Assembly: GCF_025562755.1 (NCBI RefSeq)
Contig: NZ_CP103300.1
Location: forward strand, 930,001 to 994,000
Source of the DNA: Endozoicomonas euniceicola
GTDB lineage: Bacteria > Pseudomonadota > Gammaproteobacteria > Pseudomonadales > Endozoicomonadaceae
Length of the DNA stretch: 64,000 nt
Direction: 5' to 3'
In this document: positions 1-8,430 of the stretch, one piece after another
Position numbering within the stretch: position 1 is the first letter of the stretch
How the letters are laid out: each line of letters starts with the position of its first letter
Program-made: the position numbers and the translations under genes
Notes under the pieces: generated by a model
What the model saw: the letters and a program-made list of their open reading frames with translations, nothing else
Database searches by the model: none
Told to the model about the DNA's origin: nothing

Positions 1-896
1 CCACCCACCACAATCAGGTACGCCACAATCAACGGCGTATCAACCCGGTGAACCGCTTCGAGGAACAGAAAGCCCATACCCGGCCACTGGAAAACACTCT
101 CGGTCAGAATGGTATAGGCAACCATTGTCCCAATTTGCACCCCTCCCACTGTCAGTACCGGCAGCATGGTATTTTTAAGGGCATGAACAAAATAAACACG
201 AACTTTTCTCAGCCCCTTGGCTTTAGCAAACTTCACATACTCCGTATGCAGCGCTTCCACCATTTCAGAGCGAATCAGTCGAATAAACAACGGCAGCATA
301 ATACTGGCAAGAGCAAAACAGGGCAGCACCAGGTGCAGTATCCCGTCTTTAGAGAAGTAACCACTCTCCCAGAGACCAAAGACAGAAACCAGCTCACCCC
401 GCCCATAGGAAGGCAGCCATCCCAGTTCAATAGAAAACAGGTAGATGCAGAAAATAGCGGTCAGGAAAACAGGGATGGAGATGCCCAGAATACTCACCCC
501 CAATATCAGCCGGGTCAGCCAGCTATTGGGACGAATGGCGCAGTAAACCCCTGAAGGCACCGAAATAAAGACGATTAATAAAGTAGCGCCGAATACCAGT
601 TCCAGCGTTGCCGGAAGTTTGTCCATAATCACCTGCAAGGCAGGCTCTTTGAAGAAATAAGACGTTCCAAGATCACCGCGAACCGCCTTCGATATAAAAC
701 GTCCATACTGAGCCAGAAACGGGTCGTTTAACCCCATTTCTTCTCGTAAAGCCTGGCGCTCCGCTTCAGATACTGACTGCCCCACCATCTCACGCAGTGG
801 GTCACCCAGGTTATCCTGAATAGAAAAGCTGATCAGACTGATGACAAACATCACCGCCAGTCCCTGAACCAGCCTTCGAAATAAAAACAGCAACAT
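1..896 (-). CDS. Peptide/oligopeptide ABC transporter permease (DppB/OppB/GsiC-like), partial
   Basis: Inner-membrane permease of a peptide-type ABC importer. Reading leftward from an ATG at 896 gives an open frame of 298 codons that leaves the window without a stop, so the C-terminus is missing. The N-terminus is the typical DppB start: MLLFLFRRLVQG, one membrane helix, then a periplasmic loop (GDPLREMVG, LNDPFLAQYGRF, GDLGTSY). Further hydrophobic segments follow, and the cytoplasmic EAA loop is seen as YVKFAKAKGLRK...HALKNTMLPVLT. It lies about 90 bp downstream of the substrate-binding protein gene in the same direction. The partner permease (DppC-like) is expected beyond the left edge. 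The substrate (di-/oligopeptide, glutathione or nickel) cannot be told from sequence alone. Confidence 0.9.
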   Translation of the reverse strand, partial: MLLFLFRRLVQGLAVMFVISLISFSIQDNLGDPLREMVGQSVSEAERQALREEMGLNDPFLAQYGRFISKAVRGDLGTSYFFKEPALQVIMDKLPATLELVFGATLLIVFISVPSGVYCAIRPNSWLTRLILGVSILGISIPVFLTAIFCIYLFSIELGWLPSYGRGELVSVFGLWESGYFSKDGILHLVLPCFALASIMLPLFIRLIRSEMVEALHTEYVKFAKAKGLRKVRVYFVHALKNTMLPVLTVGGVQIGTMVAYTILTESVFQWPGMGFLFLEAVHRVDTPLIVAYLIVVG

Positions 897-986
897 AATA
901 CAACCCGGTCGTTTAGTTTAAATCTTCCTGAAACAGCGGTTGCTCACTATCATCTAACGAATAGTTAATGAACAACCGCCCGACCC

Positions 987-2543
987 TTACTGGGTCACCA
1001 CCAGGTCACCGAGGTATGGGAAATTCATAACATTGACGACGCTCTCAGCCTGCACACCCTTACCTGCGCCCCAGGCCAGGTTCTGCCAGTGCAAAGGCAC
1101 ATAAGCCGCTTCTTCATAGAGAGTACGTTCAACATCCTGAAGAATAGCCGCGCGTTTAGCCAGATCGGTTTCCTGATTGGCTAAACGAATCATGTCGTCT
1201 ACCTTGTGGTTACAGTAGTTGCCGCTGTTATATTGACCCCAACCGGTTGACTCATCAGTACAGGCAGTCAGGTACTCGGTAAAGTTGGCAGAATCTTCAG
1301 TATCAGAGTGCCAGCCAATCATCATAATGTCCGCAGCACGCAGATCAAATTCTGGCCAGTACTGAGCTTTTGGAATCGTCTTCAAATCCACCTTGATATT
1401 GATCTTTGCCAACATACTGGCTGCCGCCTGAGCAATACGGGCATCATTAACATAACGGTTATTCGGTGCCAGCATGGTGATACTGAAGCCCTTTTCATAA
1501 CCCGCTTCTTTCATCAGCTGCCTGGCCTTTTCCAGATCGTACTGAGGCTTCAGACCTTCAACGTAACCCGCATAACCTTTAGGCCCCTGCTGACCTGCTG
1601 CGGTAGCAAAGCCGCGCATAACACGGTCAACAATCCCTTTATTATTGATGGCGTAGTTGATCGCCTGACGTACACGTTTGTCTTTAAAGGCTTCTACACG
1701 TTCCTGATTCAGTTGCAGTGTAATTACTCTGGTTCCGGGCAGAACCACCAGTTCAGAGTTGGAAGAACGGTAAATACGATTATGGTCGTTAGGTGGCACA
1801 GGGAAAATAAAGTCAACATCACCCGCCAGCAGGGCTGCAACCCTGGTAGGGCCTTCCTTGATCGGTGTCAGGGTGATGGTCTCGACATTACCCGGAGACT
1901 GTTTATCCCAGTAGTCAGCAAATCGCTTATAGTCTGTTCTGACCCCCTGTTGACGTCGCTCAACAATATATGGCCCGGTGCCGGAAGCATTGCGGGAAGC
2001 AAAGGAACCTGCGTGTTTGACCAGACGGTCTTTTGGCTGCCCCTTGTCGTCATCGCCGGTATAAAACTCACTGTCCATTGAGAAGATGTACGTGGCATTA
2101 TTCAGCACCAGCGGGAACGGCTTTTTCGTCACCAGGTCAATGGTGTAATCATCAATCACCTTAAGTTCCGCAAAGGCTTCAAATATGGCCTTGTAATCCG
2201 GGCTGCTTCTCAGGCGATCAAAGGTCCACTTCACATCTTTGGCCGTAAAATCATTACCGGAATGGAACTTCACGCCCTGACGCAGATGAAAACGCATGGT
2301 CAGATCATCCTTACGCTCCCACTTTGTCGCCAGACGAGGCTCAAAGTTCATATCCTTATCCCAGCGCACCAGCGGATCAAACAGCAAATGGGACATTTGC
2401 AGCGTTCCACCGGACAGTTGTTCATGGGGATCAAGGGAGACCGGGTCAGAGTCATAAGCCACTTTCAGGGTTGCGGCCTGTGCCCCTACAGCCAGTGTTG
2501 TGGCAAGCACCATGCCTGCCATCGACTTAAGGATTTTTTTCAT
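987..2543 (-). CDS. ABC transporter periplasmic substrate-binding protein, SBP_bac_5 (DppA/OppA-like) family
   Basis: Periplasmic binding protein that delivers a peptide-like ligand to the permease. It has 518 residues, usual for the family. A Sec signal peptide is clear (MKKILKSMAGMVLATTLAVG, cleavage after AQA), followed by the family opening LKVAYDSDPVSLDPHEQLSGG and the ATKWERKDDLTMRFHLRQGVKFHSG block that marks SBP_bac_5. There is no lipobox, so it should be soluble. It sits between the dual ATPase gene (44 bp upstream) and the permease gene (about 90 bp downstream) in one operon. The family assignment is firm; the ligand is unknown. Confidence 0.92.
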   Translation of the reverse strand: MKKILKSMAGMVLATTLAVGAQAATLKVAYDSDPVSLDPHEQLSGGTLQMSHLLFDPLVRWDKDMNFEPRLATKWERKDDLTMRFHLRQGVKFHSGNDFTAKDVKWTFDRLRSSPDYKAIFEAFAELKVIDDYTIDLVTKKPFPLVLNNATYIFSMDSEFYTGDDDKGQPKDRLVKHAGSFASRNASGTGPYIVERRQQGVRTDYKRFADYWDKQSPGNVETITLTPIKEGPTRVAALLAGDVDFIFPVPPNDHNRIYRSSNSELVVLPGTRVITLQLNQERVEAFKDKRVRQAINYAINNKGIVDRVMRGFATAAGQQGPKGYAGYVEGLKPQYDLEKARQLMKEAGYEKGFSITMLAPNNRYVNDARIAQAAASMLAKINIKVDLKTIPKAQYWPEFDLRAADIMMIGWHSDTEDSANFTEYLTACTDESTGWGQYNSGNYCNHKVDDMIRLANQETDLAKRAAILQDVERTLYEEAAYVPLHWQNLAWGAGKGVQAESVVNVMNFPYLGDLVVTQ

Positions 2544-2587
2544 TATTTCCCTCCTGCGGGACTGTTTTTGTTATATGACAACTGACG

Positions 2588-3355
2588 TCAAACCAGGGCG
2601 AACCCTGTATTCCGTTGTCGTAACGGGCTTTTACCTTCTGCTTGTCCTTCTACATCCAGGCCTTCCCGCGAAAACTGATGCATTTGTGGCATCAACTCAA
2701 TCAGGCTTCGGGAATAAGTGTGCGCCGGTTGGGTAAACAGTTGCTCAGTGTCGGCTATTTCAACAACAGCCCCCTGCTTCATAACCGCCACCCGGTCACA
2801 CATCTGGCGAATAACCGGCAAGTCGTGGCTGATAAACAGCATGGTCAAATTCAACTCGTCCTGAAGGTCTTTCAGCAGGTTTAAAATCTGTGCCTGAACA
2901 GACACATCCAGGGCTGAAGTCGGCTCATCACAGATCAGCAACCTTGGTCGTGTCGCCAGAGCCCTGGCAATGGAAATACGTTGCCGCTGACCGCCGGAAA
3001 ATTCATGGGGATATTTCACGCCTGCCTGACTGCCCAGTCCTACATGATCCAGCAGGTCGGCAATAATTTGCCGGATCTGCGACTCCGAATTCGCAAGACC
3101 ATGGAAGCGTATCGGTTCAGCAATAATGTCATTGACTTTCATCCGCCCATTAAGGCTTGAATAGGGATTTTGAAATACCATCTGAATCTGTCGTCTGATG
3201 GGACGGCGACTTCTGTCATCCAGCCTGCTGATATCCCTGCCGGCGTAAACAATCTCGCCACTGTCTGGCGTATAAAGCCCGGCGATAACCCTGGCAATAG
3301 TTGACTTGCCTGAACCTGACTCTCCGACCAGTCCAAAAGTTTCCCCTTCCTGCAC
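2588..3355 (-). CDS. Second ATPase domain of a dual peptide ABC ATPase (DppF/OppF-like), separated by a frameshift
   Basis: ATP-binding domain with Walker A GESGSGKST, signature FSGGQRQRISIARAL, Walker B LLICDEPTSALD and H-switch ISHDL. The frame as read starts at MQEGETFGLVGES and so lacks the usual first ~35 residues. Those residues are present upstream: the preceding gene ends in LLEVQNVHLKFETQSAFLKK and then goes out of frame at a run of nine A (T run at 3396-3404). Removing one A gives LKKNRKYVQASDNVSFSVQEGETFGL, which is the expected DppF N-terminus. The protein was therefore built as a fused two-domain ATPase like GsiA/YejF. The break could be a sequencing error, a true inactivating mutation, or a slippage site at A9; the sequence does not decide. 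Confidence 0.85.
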   Translation of the reverse strand: MQEGETFGLVGESGSGKSTIARVIAGLYTPDSGEIVYAGRDISRLDDRSRRPIRRQIQMVFQNPYSSLNGRMKVNDIIAEPIRFHGLANSESQIRQIIADLLDHVGLGSQAGVKYPHEFSGGQRQRISIARALATRPRLLICDEPTSALDVSVQAQILNLLKDLQDELNLTMLFISHDLPVIRQMCDRVAVMKQGAVVEIADTEQLFTQPAHTYSRSLIELMPQMHQFSREGLDVEGQAEGKSPLRQRNTGFALV

Positions 3356-3368
3356 AGAGAAGGAGACA

Positions 3369-4361
3369 TTATCGGAAGCCTGAACGTATTTTCGGTTTTT
3401 TTTTCAGAAAGGCAGACTGGGTTTCAAATTTCAAATGAACATTCTGTACTTCAAGCAGATGCCCGTCATGAAGCTCGCCAAAGGTTTCCTGCTGACCCAG
3501 CCAGTGATTTTTAACATCAATAGCCGTGGTTTGTACTTTTTCTATGTATTCAACCCTGGGAAACCGATGGAGCTTAATGTCAGCTCTTGGCACCGCACTG
3601 ATCAGGCTTTTGGTATAGTCATGAACCGGATCATGAAGAATCTGCCCGGTTGTGCCAATTTCAACCACTTCGCCCCTATACATAACCGCAACACGGTCAG
3701 TGGTATTGGCAATAACTCCCATATCGTGAGTCACGAGAATACAGCCCACATCACGCTCTTTGCAGAGCTGGCGAATAAGCTGCAATATCTGATCCTGCAC
3801 CGACACATCCAGTGCCGTAGTGGGCTCATCGGCAATAATCAGTTCCGGATCGCAGGACAGGGCAATGGCAATAACAACCCTTTGTCGCATACCTCCGGAG
3901 AACTGGTGCGGGTACTGTTTTATGCGTATTTCCGGTTCGGGAATACCCACCGCCTGCAACATGGCGAGGGCTTTTCTGGAAGCAGCCGGTTCATCCAGTT
4001 GCAGATTGGTGCGAATGGTTTCAACCAGCTGGGTTTCAATGGTCAGGAGTGGGTTCAGGGATGTCATCGGGTCCTGAAAAATAAATCCGATACGACTTCC
4101 CCTGACCTGTCGAATCGCCTCTCCGGAATAACCGGAAATAGTCTCTCCCGTCAGAACGACCTGACCCGATGCGACACGTCCGGGAGGGCTGAGCAGATCA
4201 ATAATGCCATTACCAATGGTTGATTTGCCCGCGCCCGATTCACCGACCAGTCCAAGAATCTCTCCCCGACTGACCGCAAAAGACACATCATTCACTGCCA
4301 CCGCAACCCCATGGCGCGACGGAAACTCAATGCGCAGACCCTTCACTTCCAATAAAGACAT
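3369..4361 (-). CDS. First ATPase domain of a dual peptide ABC ATPase (DppD/OppD-like), frameshifted at its 3' end
   Basis: ATPase energising the peptide importer. Start chosen at ATG 4361 (MSLLEVKGLRIEF) because AAGGGGG lies seven bases upstream; the frame also extends to 4409 but has no good ribosome site there. Walker A GESGAGKST, signature FSGGMRQRV and Walker B LIIADEPTTALD are present, followed by the OppD-type C-terminal stretch (HDYTKSLISAVPRADIKLHRFP). After about residue 310 the protein continues into the start of a second ATPase domain (LLEVQNVHLKFET) and then stops at PKIRSGFR, directly after a homopolymer of nine A. It is the first gene of the operon, followed by the second domain, the binding protein and the permease. 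Confidence 0.88.
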   Translation of the reverse strand: MSLLEVKGLRIEFPSRHGVAVAVNDVSFAVSRGEILGLVGESGAGKSTIGNGIIDLLSPPGRVASGQVVLTGETISGYSGEAIRQVRGSRIGFIFQDPMTSLNPLLTIETQLVETIRTNLQLDEPAASRKALAMLQAVGIPEPEIRIKQYPHQFSGGMRQRVVIAIALSCDPELIIADEPTTALDVSVQDQILQLIRQLCKERDVGCILVTHDMGVIANTTDRVAVMYRGEVVEIGTTGQILHDPVHDYTKSLISAVPRADIKLHRFPRVEYIEKVQTTAIDVKNHWLGQQETFGELHDGHLLEVQNVHLKFETQSAFLKKKPKIRSGFR

Positions 4362-4827
4362 ACAGCCCCCTTGTCTGCAAACAGCAACAACCCATGCAAC
4401 TGCCTGCAATATTTATTGTTATTTATGGCACACGAATGCGATGTACATCTGGCCTTGAGCGGGTAGAGGTCTGCCTGTTGATGAATAAGGCCCGGCACTT
4501 CTGAACAAAAAACCATGAGTACGACAAAGCAGTTATTGATAAATAAGCGTCACAGAATTTGTCTTGTTTGCTGAAAAATCATTCAAGTATCCGCTGCGGC
4601 GCACACTACCTGTCCGTGCGACTTTGTCCGGACTATATCAAAGAAGAGAGAGTAAGAAAATACACGACAAAAAATGTCCAATCCTATTTATTTTGGACAA
4701 CCTTAACAATTTACTCTACTTTCCAGAAAGCTGTAATAAACCTGTTTTATAAACACTCTCCGGTTCAGAAGAAAAAACTGAGGTTCAGAGTTCTCCCAGT
4801 TAACTCAAACCAGGATTATATTTTGAA
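4362..4827. other. Intergenic region between divergent ABC operon and secreted-protein gene
   Basis: About 470 bases without a convincing gene. Short frames here (for example 4559-4846 +) lack ribosome sites and family features. The region must hold the promoter of the leftward ABC operon and that of the rightward 4828 gene. The part from about 4660 is AT-rich. No palindromic operator was recognised. Confidence 0.5.
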
Positions 4828-5985
4828 ATGTGTAAATCAAAGTTAACTTTTTTTATTTTAAGGGGTCTTGTTGCCCTTGCATTGGTTATTGTTACGTTTA
4901 CTGCTAATGCCTCCTGCCCTAAGTGCAATGGTGCCATGAATCCCGGAGCCGAAGGTGGAGTTTGTGAAAAGTGCGGAACTATCGACTCGTCGGGGCTAGC
5001 CAGCGAGGGAGTCATAGGCTTGTGTAATGTCATTATTAAAATACTTGAGGATGAACCCACACAGAACAAATCACTTCAACACTTATTGACAGTTGCAAGG
5101 CAATGCGTGTCCTCCGGGCCGATATCACTGAATGAACAATCAAGGAATACAGTCACAAGAATCAATACAGACTTTAACAATATGCGAACACATATTCAGC
5201 AATCCCTGCCCCCAAATAACAATAACACTTTAAATAAGTTATTAAGCCTGCGGGATATTGAAGTTATTCTTGCCCTTAGTAATGCATGTGGTCTAAATGT
5301 AGGAATTGGCATACTTTACACAACACTACTTAACCAGATCAGCGTTTTAGGCATACAGCGAAGAGTTTTCAGAAATGACGCGGATTTATTTACATTGGTG
5401 AATGCAAGTCGTTTTTTTGTTAATTTATTCTATGTTCTTTTAGTCGTAGAATCTCATAACATGAACCCTGAACTTACATCCCTTACAAACAATCTACATA
5501 ACTATTTGAATGATTTTGGCGATAATCATAAAACTAAAATGTATCGGTCCCTTTTCCAACCTGTATGCACAGATATCTTACCAAAGAAACCAGAAGATAT
5601 GGAGTCTTACAAATTTAGCATTTTGTATTTGTTAGAAGACTCAGACTCAAAACAGTACATTTTTCAATGGCCAGAACCAAACAGTAATATCTATATGCTG
5701 GTATTTTTGAATTCAGACCAGACAGTTTCTTTATTTGTTATTCCCGGAATGGGGTTGTTAAGAATCCCAAAAGAGGAACTGGATAAACTGCTGGATAAAC
5801 TGCTGGATAAACTAAAAAATATTCTGACACCAAGCTCCCTTGCCCTGGACTACTCACTGGGACTAGGATCTCTTTCTCTGGCAGCTTATCAATATTTTTC
5901 TGAAGAGCAGACAACACTTATACACTGTCTCCCACACCTGCTTGTCTGGACTATTTTGTTTTTCCGCTGGGAAGGTAGAAAGTAG
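4828..5985 (+). CDS. Hypothetical secreted or membrane-anchored protein with N-terminal zinc ribbon
   Basis: A 385-residue protein of no family I recognise. Residues 1-28 form a signal peptide or signal anchor (LRGLVALALVIVTFTANA). Immediately after it is a four-cysteine zinc-ribbon motif, CPKCNGAMNPGAEGGVCEKCG (C-x2-C-x13-C-x2-C, about residues 30-49). The middle is mostly helical with hydrophobic stretches; the C-terminus (about 355-380) is hydrophobic and ends in basic RWEGRK. A 12-bp tandem repeat at 5779-5813 encodes LDKLLDKLLDKL. The gene is AT-richer than its neighbours and has no clear Shine-Dalgarno, which suggests acquired DNA. A zinc ribbon placed right after an export signal is unusual. 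Confidence 0.6.
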   Translation: MCKSKLTFFILRGLVALALVIVTFTANASCPKCNGAMNPGAEGGVCEKCGTIDSSGLASEGVIGLCNVIIKILEDEPTQNKSLQHLLTVARQCVSSGPISLNEQSRNTVTRINTDFNNMRTHIQQSLPPNNNNTLNKLLSLRDIEVILALSNACGLNVGIGILYTTLLNQISVLGIQRRVFRNDADLFTLVNASRFFVNLFYVLLVVESHNMNPELTSLTNNLHNYLNDFGDNHKTKMYRSLFQPVCTDILPKKPEDMESYKFSILYLLEDSDSKQYIFQWPEPNSNIYMLVFLNSDQTVSLFVIPGMGLLRIPKEELDKLLDKLLDKLKNILTPSSLALDYSLGLGSLSLAAYQYFSEEQTTLIHCLPHLLVWTILFFRWEGRK

Positions 5986-6006
5986 CAATAAAGTAACTCA
6001 AACATA

Positions 6007-6090
6007 AAGCGACAACTGCCATATTTTAATTAACATAGGTAAACTCCGGCTATGCCGGAGGTCAGTTAACTCAATTAAACGTTGTCGCTT
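6007..6090. terminator. Stem-loop between convergent genes (probable bidirectional terminator)
   Basis: Outer arms AGCGACAAC/GTTGTCGCT (ten paired bases, 6007-6016 with 6081-6090) enclose a tight inner hairpin CTCCGGC-tat-GCCGGAG at 6044-6060 and AT-rich arms (AATTAAC / GTTAACTCAATT). It lies exactly between the ends of the rightward 4828 gene and leftward alaE, so termination for both is the simplest reading. Confidence 0.55.
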
Positions 6091-6110
6091 CAATGACTGG
6101 CACTCAATAA

Positions 6111-6545
6111 TTATGCAGTTTGCACAGTGGGACGCTCAGCAAACCAGTTACGGCACATCTGCATATAAATGCCATAAGGACGTCCCATCAGAATCAGCGC
6201 ACCCACCTGCCCCATACAGGCAGTCGCCACCTGGTCCAGAGAGGCACCGGAAGTACCCACCATCATTGCATAAAGCGGCAGTTGGGAGGTCAGGAATGCC
6301 AGAATATCCATGACCGAGTCCATCAGGGAGTTATTAGTCACTTTTCTGCCCAGGGCTATGACCCAGTCCCGGTAGATACCGTAAGGCCGGGCAATAAGAA
6401 GATTCACAGGGATACTTAATAAGCGCGAATGCAAAGACTGTTCAATGCTTAAACCGGCCACAAACAATTCAACGGACATACCCACAACCAGACCAAAACT
6501 GATCAGCGCAAAGGTATCTGCAATGGTTTCACGCTTGATAGACAT
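6111..6545 (-). CDS. alaE: L-alanine exporter AlaE
   Basis: Small inner-membrane protein that exports L-alanine (YgaW family). About 144 residues with four hydrophobic segments. Family landmarks are visible: ADTFALISFGLVVGMSVELFVAG, the SIEQSLHSRLLSIPVNLLIARPYGIYRDW block, and the second PYGIY copy near the C-terminus (LILMGRPYGIYMQMCRNWF). Start chosen at ATG 6545 (MSIKRETIADTFAL), preceded by GGGGAT at proper spacing; a longer frame to 6596 adds residues absent from the family. Single gene, convergent with the 4828 gene. Confidence 0.9.
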   Translation of the reverse strand: MSIKRETIADTFALISFGLVVGMSVELFVAGLSIEQSLHSRLLSIPVNLLIARPYGIYRDWVIALGRKVTNNSLMDSVMDILAFLTSQLPLYAMMVGTSGASLDQVATACMGQVGALILMGRPYGIYMQMCRNWFAERPTVQTA

Positions 6546-6921
6546 CTTTATCCCCGGACAATCAAGACAATAAATACTCCCTGTGCTAAAAGGCACAGAA
6601 GAAAAACGGATGTTGTGTTAGTGACAGATACAGAACAGCACCTGCTTTTGACGCGCTAAATTTAACGATAAAACCACTAAATTACAATAGTTATATCCTC
6701 TGTATTAACAAGCTAATTAGAGTATAAAACCACACAAATACACTAATAAGGGATATATACATCCATACAAGCGTAAACAGATAGAAGCATCCACCAAAAT
6801 CACCAACCTACACCACATGATCCATATCAATCCGCCGATTTCAAGCCTCATGTATAATCTGTCAAGGCATTTTTCGGCTAAAGTTTAGCGATCCTTTTTT
6901 TCACCTGAGCCAATACAAACA
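6546..6921. other. Intergenic region between divergent alaE and thiM
   Basis: About 375 bases, AT-rich in its left half. It contains the leftward alaE promoter (not pinpointed) and the FNR-type promoter for thiM-ubiT listed separately. No thi-box/TPP riboswitch pattern was found ahead of thiM. Confidence 0.6.
6817..6858 (+). promoter_or_regulatory. FNR/Anr-type box and -10 element of the thiM-ubiT promoter
   Basis: ATGATCCATATCAA at 6817-6830 matches the FNR consensus TTGAT-N4-ATCAA at nine of ten positions. A perfect TATAAT lies at 6853-6858. A transcript starting about seven bases after the -10 (near 6865) would place the box centre (6823.5) at -41.5, the classic class II FNR activation geometry. 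The promoter reads toward thiM (ATG 6922) and ubiT, an oxygen-independent ubiquinone factor, so anaerobic induction is logical. Confidence 0.7.
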
Positions 6922-7731
6922 ATGCACTCTGAAATCTCTGCCACACTGGCAGCCCTGAGACAGCAGCAACCAGTGGTTCACAACATCACTAACCTGGTTG
7001 TTACCAACACCACCGCCAACGCATTGCTGGCCATTGGCGCTTCGCCGGTTATGGCACACGCACCTGAAGAGATGGCCGACATGGTCAGTATTGCCAGCGC
7101 CCTGGTGATCAATACCGGCACTCCCTCTGAAACCCAGCGGGCTGCGATCAGAAAAGCGATTCAGGCAGCCCGTGAACAGGGTAAACCCTGGATTCTGGAC
7201 CCGGTAGGTGCCGGAGCCACCCCTTATCGATTACAACTAAACACCGAGCTACTGGATCTAAAACCAGCAGCTATCCGGGGCAATGCCTCTGAAATCCTGA
7301 CCCTGCTGACTGGTAAGCCCACCGGCAGAGGTGTGGATACAGACAGCTCCAGCGACGACGCTCTCAATGAAACCCTCAGCTACCTTCAGCAACGCGCCGC
7401 TCAACTGAATACAGTTCTCGCCGTCACTGGCGCGACGGATTACATTATTGATGGTCAACGCATAGCAAAAATCACTAACGGCCACCCCATGATGGCGAAA
7501 GTAACAGGAACCGGCTGCACCGCCACCGCAATGACCGGAGCATTTCTGGCCAGTAGCAATGACCCATGGCTGGCAGTCACTGCCAGTATCGCCTGTCTCG
7601 GAATCGCCGGTGAAAAAGCAGCCTTTGCCGCAAAAGGACCCGGCTCCCTGCAAATGCATCTTCTGGACGAGTTATACCTGCTGGATGTTGAAACGATTCA
7701 AGCCCGTTTAAGCCTTGAAGTTCTGATTTAA
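6922..7731 (+). CDS. thiM: Hydroxyethylthiazole kinase ThiM
   Basis: Salvage enzyme of thiamine synthesis; phosphorylates 4-methyl-5-(2-hydroxyethyl)thiazole with ATP. 269 residues, normal length. Ribokinase-like ThiM features: VHNITNLVVTNTTANALLAIGASPVMAHAPEE near the N-terminus, LDPVGAGATPYR in the middle, IRGNASEI, and the catalytic/anion-hole motif VTGTGCTATAMTGAF. No thiD or thiE follows; instead ubiT starts 18 bp downstream, so it is cotranscribed with a quinone gene under an FNR-like promoter. No TPP riboswitch was seen upstream. Confidence 0.95.
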   Translation: MHSEISATLAALRQQQPVVHNITNLVVTNTTANALLAIGASPVMAHAPEEMADMVSIASALVINTGTPSETQRAAIRKAIQAAREQGKPWILDPVGAGATPYRLQLNTELLDLKPAAIRGNASEILTLLTGKPTGRGVDTDSSSDDALNETLSYLQQRAAQLNTVLAVTGATDYIIDGQRIAKITNGHPMMAKVTGTGCTATAMTGAFLASSNDPWLAVTASIACLGIAGEKAAFAAKGPGSLQMHLLDELYLLDVETIQARLSLEVLI

Positions 7732-7749
7732 CAATAAAAAGGAGCCTTT

Positions 7750-8220
7750 ATGGCTTTGCCAACACCACCCCTGCCCAGTGTAAAAACCCTGACCACCCCG
7801 CTACGTCTGATGCCAGACGAGCTGATGACTGCACCACTGGAAAAAGCCATCAACCATGTATTTCGTGAGCCTGTTGAAGAAGGCGAGTTCGATTTTATGG
7901 AGCAGCGCTGGGTAAAAATTCATATCACCGACGCAGAGTTGAGCTTTCATATAGGCTTTGATGGCAACCAGCTCAAAGCCGTTAGCGGTCGCCCATGCGA
8001 TGTCGTGTTCAGCGGTGACAGTATGGCATTTCGAACGCTGGCATTGCGCAGGGAAGACCCTGACACACTGTTCTTCCAACGTCGTTTAATGATTGAAGGG
8101 GATACAGAGCTGGGGTTAGGACTGAAAAACCTGCTCGACAGCATTGATACCGAACAGCTGCCCAAAGCATTCCAGGCACTGATGAAGCTGGGTAATAAAC
8201 TGGAAGACTTTAGTCGTTAA
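7750..8220 (+). CDS. ubiT: Anaerobic ubiquinone biosynthesis accessory factor UbiT (SCP2 domain)
   Basis: Lipid-binding SCP2-type protein (YhbT) that, with UbiU and UbiV, supports oxygen-independent ubiquinone synthesis. 156 residues. The family core DPDTLFFQRRLMIEGDTELG followed by LKNLLDSIDTEQLPKA is highly characteristic. A good ribosome site (AAAAAGGAGC) precedes the ATG. It follows thiM in one operon and is followed by a strong stem-loop. Its partners ubiV and ubiU lie at 10.2-12.2 kb on the other strand, also behind an FNR-type box. Confidence 0.9.
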   Translation: MALPTPPLPSVKTLTTPLRLMPDELMTAPLEKAINHVFREPVEEGEFDFMEQRWVKIHITDAELSFHIGFDGNQLKAVSGRPCDVVFSGDSMAFRTLALRREDPDTLFFQRRLMIEGDTELGLGLKNLLDSIDTEQLPKAFQALMKLGNKLEDFSR

Positions 8221-8258
8221 TCAGGCAGGCCGTGCTGAACATGACTTTGAGCACTCTG

Positions 8259-8292
8259 GACAAACAGGGGGGGAAACTGCCCCCTGTTTGTC
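8259..8292 (+). terminator. Stem-loop terminator after ubiT
   Basis: Arms GACAAACAGGGGG and CCCCCTGTTTGTC (13 paired bases, 8259-8271 with 8280-8292) enclose a short loop 38 bases after the ubiT stop. No long U tract follows, so factor-independent termination is likely but not certain. Confidence 0.6.
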
Positions 8293-8430
8293 TGCGTACG
8301 ACGATTGGACAGAAATGTCAGAGCCTCCCATTTGCTATTAGCCACCTTGACCACTTTCAATAGTACCCAGACAATCTTTCGCCATCTGCTCTGCCAGCTC
8401 ATCTTTATCAAAGGCCGAATATCCAATTTT

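Noticed and set aside
1308..2081. Plus-strand frame of 257 codons
   Set aside because: Antisense shadow of the substrate-binding protein gene.
6600..6921. TPP riboswitch ahead of thiM
   Set aside because: The conserved CTGAGA and ACC...GAACCTGAT-type elements are absent; an FNR box with a TATAAT explains the region better.
8217..8426. Minus-strand frame of 69 codons after ubiT
   Set aside because: It runs through the terminator hairpin; a different frame at 8338-8415 looks more like a leftover gene end, but too short to name.
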